48,170 nucleotides of DNA from Gnetum montanum (Eukaryota; Streptophyta; Gnetopsida; Gnetales; Gnetaceae). Below the pieces are notes generated by a model, which saw only the letters and a program-made list of their open reading frames with translations, did no database searches and was not told the DNA's origin. Positions within the stretch are counted from its first letter, which is position 1. Every line of letters starts with the position of its first letter. The DNA lies in assembly GCA_015680685.1 (NCBI GenBank), contig MNCI01011353.1, positions 1-48,170 of the forward strand, read 5' to 3'. A program made the translations under genes and the position numbers. Below are positions 42,784 through 48,170 of the stretch, one piece after another.

Positions 42784-45269
42784 CTATCTTCGGTGCAACC
42801 GCTTGCAACTGATTAATGATTTCCTTAGCCATCCCACACATGAACTCCACCTTATTCAAAGTCTTCATCCATGGTTTTATATAAAACTTAGGGCATGTTC
42901 TTGCACTAGTGGCTCAAGAACTACTATAAGAATAACAATCATCAAATGATTAGTATGAAAACCAAAATTCAACTATAAGATATAATGAAAACATTAAGGC
43001 ATGGGCATACTTGGCTCCTCCTCCTCTTCCTCCTCTAGGATGATGATGGTGTATGTATCTAGTACCACCTCAACAAACAAGGCATTTAGATCATTTATAT
43101 CTACATTGGCAAACCCTTCAACCTTAGGTTGCTTTAAGAGTGCTTCTTCTAAATGACTTTGTTTTACCTCCATGATAACTTATGCTACCATATCTTCACA
43201 TTCGTCTACAATCATAGCACATAGAAAACTACTTAACACATGAAACCATAAATTAGCCATAAACTTTAAAATATGAAATGTCCAAATTTAAATAAATCAT
43301 ACTTGTAATTGCCCAATGAGATAGCCTAAGCTTAAAATTAAGCTTCTTTGGGATATGTTGGTTTGTCACCAATAGTGCTTCCTTCATAGGCCTCTTAGGT
43401 TTCTTTCTGGTAACCTCTTTAGCGTCCCTACATAGTTGTTTGGCCTACTGGACACTTGTTGGGAACATGAGAGGCTCCTCATCATCTGTGCTATCAAGAG
43501 ACTCAAACTTTCTAACATCAACATCCTTAGTGGTAATGGATAACATATCATCCATCCTTTATGTTGGGTTCTAAGCCTACACCATTAGATAAATATGCTT
43601 TACCAAAGGCTTAGAAAGGTGGCTTAGGTCTTGGAGAATTCATCATCCATTCCTATACACCACAAAAAACTTTGCAAACCTCTTCAAATAACCTACAAAA
43701 AAGAATACAAAGTTCATGTGGATTATTGTAGAGGTATTTACATGAATTCTAAGGATCTCCTCCTAAATCCCAATAGCCAAGGCAACCACCTAATTAAACC
43801 TAGTGCCATCCATCAGGACCTTCTTGAAGGTCGATCCTTGTGCAATGCAAATCACTTTCTTTTGCACTAATAGTTTAGAAAATTCACAAGACCTAAACAA
43901 AGGATATGATTCCTCTACATTAGGATTCATGGAGCCACCCATGAAAATTTTTGAGTAGCCCATGTTGGCACAAAGCCACTTCAAAACTTCATCAGGATTG
44001 CTCAATTCCTTCACTATTCTGGTTGGGACCTTTGCCCCATCAACAGAGACACCAAACAATTCATAAAATAGGCCTACATTAACATTCATGTTAACCTTCA
44101 CATCCCAAATTATGGTGCTAAACAACTGACCTTCTCATCAAAGGAGTCAATGACATGCAACATCTCCATAGTAGGGATGGAAGGGATAGGTATCATAATT
44201 ACATCAAGCAAACCTGCATGTTGGATGTTTTCTTGAACATATCCAATTACCTATCCACTCAACCACTCTTTTGCTAGTATCACCTCACCAAACTTTAGGA
44301 TGAGGGTATCCTCATGACATGCTCCTGAAAGTGGTATGGTGACATTAGTATAAGTGTAAGGTTTTGTAAACCAACAACCAAATTTTAGCATCAATAAAAG
44401 CAAGTTTAATGACTAGTTAAAGTAATAGAAAAATTAGAATTTTCATAACCATGAAACATTAGAATTTGTAGCCTTTATGTTTACCTTTCCTCTTCTTATT
44501 TTGTGTGGTTTCGATGGAGGTCCTAGTTGCAAGGGTCTGATCCATGGAATTATTGACATCTGCCCACCAATTTTGCATTTTCCTATCATCCTTGAACTTC
44601 TTATATACAAGGTTAAACATTGAAGCGTATGCATCAAAGTCCCCTCTTAACTATCGATACATAAATTTTCTAATCTAAGGGCTCTTGGTGAATTCATTTA
44701 AAGCAGTTTGAGCCACTACCAAGATTTTATCTTTGATGATCAAGCCTTGAACATTGAACTTATACCTGCAAGAATTTTGTAAAACCAATGAGGTTAGAAA
44801 ATGTGGTCAAGTAAAAAGCATAAAAACATTATAATAACAATGCTTACCCTTCTAGATAATACATGGTGCTAGACGAGTTCTAGAATAACATGTGGGCTCT
44901 ATGCACCACCATCAGAGTATTGTAAGAATTATATTGACTATACTTTGGCATCATCGAAATATCTATGAGGTAACATGGATTGAGAGCATCTGCTACTTCT
45001 CTTTTTGATGACTTGTTGATAATGAACCTAGAAACCAAGGCAACAAAAACTCCACCATAGCCCTAGTCATATGCATAGACAAGTTTGACCATAACATCAT
45101 ACTAAAGTTTTATAGAATGTAGGTAAGGAATTCCCTTACCCTAGGCTAGAACCATAGTGAAGCCTTCCCCAAAGGCATATTAGGAAGTGGGGTATTGGTC
45201 TTGGGATGACCAATGTAGCACAAAATATCCACCAACTCCATGATGATAAGGATAGGCTTCAAGAAAACT
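42784..45269 (-). pseudogene. Unrecognised multi-exon coding relic (minus strand)
   Basis: Putative exons: 45269-44848, 44765-44485, 44324 to about 43700, about 43566-43303, 43205-43011 and about 42920-42784. Donors are GTAAGC, GTAAAC, GTATGA, GTATGC and GTAAGG; acceptors include CTTGCAG, CTTTCAG and ATTGTAG. Three junctions restore phase: GAAGG|GTAT (LEG-YKF), AAAG|GAGCA (KG-ACHED), ACAA|ACGAA (T-NECED). Frame pieces include 'YKFNVQGLIIKDKILVVAQT', 'YASMFNLVYKKFKDDRKMQN', 'GLFYELFGVSVDGAKVPTRI' and 'SSKREVADALNPCYLIDISM'. In-frame stops and at least two frameshifts show it is dead. No domain is recognised. Exon 43205-43011 ends in a Glu run. Confidence 0.6.
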
Positions 45270-46160
45270 CTACATGAAGAAAAAAAAGCATTATGACCAA
45301 TTAGCATTACTTAAAAATTATGAAAAAACATCTATTCAAAGGTGAATTAACTCTATGAAAATATATAACGTGTTAATATAAATTAGCTTAAGGAATTCCA
45401 CTAAAAAACATTATTACAACCTTGCATTATGACCAATTGGGATTACTTATCAAATTTGGAGAAAACATCTAGTCAAGGGTGAAATTATCCTCTATAAAAA
45501 TCTTTAGGATGCTTATCTAAGTTGGCTTAAGAAATTCCATAAAAGCATCATTACCATCTTTTATAGCCTTTTACTTCATAACCAAAATATTATAGCCAAA
45601 TCTAAGCCTTAGTCTAAACTACACATAAACATAGAAAAAAGCATTGAAACTATGCATAAATTTAGAAAACAGCATTAGAATTTAAAAAATCATATAGCCA
45701 TAAGTCTTCTAAAAATAGTAAATCTTTTACTTTTCTTTAAAAAACAAATTTAAAGCATAATTTTTACATATTGGCAAGAAAATCTATAAATCAATCACTT
45801 CCATCCCCAAAGGGATGATGTGCTACAACTACAATAACAAAAAATTCATCAAAAATTCATACAAGCTCTAATTTTAGTGATTCCATCATCGAAAGAATAC
45901 TAAAGTCACAAGCTTTATAGCCATAACCATTGCAAATAAAAATACATAGCCATTTTTACATGGAACATAGGCAAAATTAGTAAAACCACAACCATCACTA
46001 TTAACCCTCTTTCACATAGGGTTCATAAAAAATTCATCAAAAATTCATTTTAGCTCCAAAATAAGTAATTCTACCACCATTTGAAAGCTTAAATTGACCC
46101 TTACACACCCATACTTAGAAAAAAGTCAAAAAATATGTTTTTTATGTAGGAATGCCAAAA
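45270..46160. other. AT-rich spacer
   Basis: No gene or strong repeat. Low-complexity phrases (AAAAATTCATCAAAAATTCAT near 45840 and 46030) suggest an internal duplication of about 190 bp, perhaps decayed units of the following array. Confidence 0.45.
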
Positions 46161-48170
46161 ATGGCCTAAATCAATTGACTAGTAACCATTTCTCAACTCC
46201 TAATAACCCCTAGACCCTATCGAAGCCCTCTAGAGCTTTTGAATGCCCTAAAAGTAGTCAAATATGGTATAAAACTACCATCCCCCTCTCATCAATGTTG
46301 GGTCCATCATGCCTAACATGAAAGAAAATGGGGAGAATTCATGAGATACTTAGGATCCTCCAAATTGCTAAATTTTAGCACCCAATATTAATTATTTACA
46401 CTAACAACCTCAAAGATTGACATGCATGGTTGATTGGTTATCAATCTAGACTACATCTAACTCTCTTGATTGAGGGAGATCTCTTCCATGCTAAGCATCC
46501 TAGTCCTAGCATGGATAGAAGGGGGAAAGCCAAAAATATGGAATTTTATATGAAATTGAACTCCTAGAAGTAACTTAACCCTTTCAAAAGCTATCAGACT
46601 TTTGGAAGTCACCTAAAATGATAAAAACTACCTTCTCTTAGTTCTCCATGCTAAGGAGGACCTTATCCATGCTGAACCTCCCATCCTTAATGTGTATGGA
46701 AGGGTACAAGCCTAAAAATCTTTCCACAACCTGCAAAATAATTAAATATTAACCTTAGACATGGATAGCTAATGCAAGAAACCCTGTAGATACTCATGCA
46801 TAGATAAAATTGATTGAAAATAGCCAAAAAAAAATCCTTCCCCCGTAATCCTCCATGTTGAGCATGGAAGCCCCAATATGGAATAAGGGGAAAAGCTAAA
46901 ACATTATCTAATATCCCTTGAAATAACAAAATTTTGACATTGGATGTTAGCAATCGACACTAGCTACCCTAGAAGCTCACATGCATAGCCAAAAATGATA
47001 AAAAATTGTAAAATTAGGGTTTCCTAGTTTCTCTGCACTAGGAATCAGTTCTTCCAAGTTGCCTAGCATGGAAGAAAGGAGAAAAATTTGGGGGAACACC
47101 AAAATAGCCTCTTGATACCTTGAATGAACACAAAAAATCTCTGTTTGTGTCCTAGAACCTTGTTTGCACATCCTAAGATCATCAAGCTTGTCAAAATTGA
47201 TATGAATAGCCACAAAGCCATTACCCTTAATCTTCCATGCTAACCATGGAAGCCCCAACATGGAAAAAGAAAATAACATTAAAAATCACTTACGAATCTT
47301 CGAAACAACCAACTTTTGACACTAGGAATTGCTAATCAATGCTAGCAACCTCAATGACCTACAAGCATGGCCAAAGATGATGCAAATAGCTAAAATTTTA
47401 TTTCCCCCTAGCATTCTTCTATAGGAAGACTATTTCCAAAGTGGAAAAAGAACAAAAAAATTAAAAACCATCTATGAAACATCAAAACTAGACAAACTTG
47501 AGCTCAAATCCTAGTCCTTGACCCTAGTAACCCTAAAAACACACATGCATGATTGATTGAGGTTAAAACTAGTTCAAATCTAAGCTTTATGGCTCTTCCA
47601 TGTTGAGAATCCATTTCTCTATGCTACACAACATGGAAAATAAAGGGGAGACTCATTTTGAACTTCTAAACACCTTAGAATGATATCAAATGAATTTACA
47701 TGCACTTTAGAACCCTATCAGTAGTCATTAGAGCCTTCAAACCTCATAAAACTAATCCCATATGGCCAAAAAGTGGTTCCCCCTAGTCTTCCATCCTACA
47801 CCCCCTAACTCCAATGTGAATAAAGGGGGAAATCTCAAAAAAAATTTGGGAGTACTCAAAACTACCAAATTTTGACATGAAGACATAGCCCGTAGCCCTA
47901 ACAACCCTAAAAATTAACATGCATAGTCAATTGTGACTCAAGTTGACCTATATCTGGGATTTCTGCTTCATCCATGTTGGAGGAGATCCCTTCCATGCTA
48001 GGTAGCATCAACATAAGGGGGAAAAGATGCTTTTCCACTTCTAGTACAAGATGACACTCCTAGAAGCTAAAGATCTATGCTAAAGAAGCCTAAGGCCTCA
48101 TAGCCTTGATATTTTTCTTATTTGACCTCATTTTAACCTTTAAAATTCATTGTGAAAATATGGAGGAAGA
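46161..48170. repeat. Degenerate tandem array, about 187-bp period
   Basis: The anchor CATGCAT/CAAGCAT recurs at 46421, 46795, 46980, about 47364, 47544 and 47918: intervals of 374, 185, about 384, 180 and 374, all near multiples of 187. Between anchors come recurring phrases: TTCCATGCTA, AGCATGGAAGC, CCAACATGG, AAAGGGGAAA, AATTTTGACA and AACCCTA. Copies are strongly diverged. No coding frame is supported. The array continues to the window end and may extend beyond. Confidence 0.7.

Overview
The window looks like intergenic DNA from a large, repeat-swollen nuclear plant genome. It is AT-rich, packed with decayed Ty3/gypsy LTR retrotransposons, one LINE, a pseudogene of a plant purple acid phosphatase, degenerate tandem arrays and multi-exon coding relics with plant-type splice sites. 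A seed plant with a big genome (a conifer is plausible) fits best, but nothing here proves the clade. I see no intact protein gene, tRNA, rRNA or CRISPR array. Almost every open frame is a relic interrupted by stops.

Left part (1-14416). A minus-strand LTR element leaves the window on the left, with its 5' LTR at 552-1406 and a tRNA-Asp-type primer binding site at 533-551. A plus-strand LINE relic follows (about 1530-3570). A plus-strand gypsy element, called A here, spans 4551-14416: truncated 5' LTR, primer-site remnant, gag, protease, reverse transcriptase, integrase, long 3' noncoding part, purine tract and full 3' LTR. It has lost its RNase H region and its catalytic residues. Inside it sits a minus-strand solo LTR of the same superfamily (11291-12266) with a perfect 5-bp target duplication.

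Middle (14417-27556). Arrays of a 29-30-bp 'TAGTTTAAGGCC' repeat, a GC-rich unassigned island and the phosphatase pseudogene lead to a minus-strand element, B (19443-27556). B has a partial 5' LTR, a primer site, gag, no recognisable pol, and a 921-codon accessory frame (20457-23222). That frame has about thirty in-frame stops but no frameshift that I can see, and a probable 66-bp leader intron. B ends in a purine tract and 3' LTR.

Right part (27557-48170). Two minus-strand relics of another gypsy lineage (C, 27557-30375; D, 37724-40975) keep gag and protease but no reverse transcriptase. Between and beyond them are more 30-bp arrays, a plus-strand spliced coding relic (about 35690-36853), a hairpin-bearing array of about 95 bp, a minus-strand multi-exon relic (42784-45269) whose exon phases join at three junctions, and a degenerate array of about 187 bp running to the window end.

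The common thread is one LTR superfamily (TGATG...CATCA ends, primer site resembling tRNA-Asp, purine tract AGTCGTGGGGGTA). Its members carry one of two unrelated palindrome arrays just upstream of the TATA box: GATATC-type in four places, CTCTAAT-ATTAGAG-type in one. This promoter modularity and the long accessory frame of B are the most unusual signals in the window.
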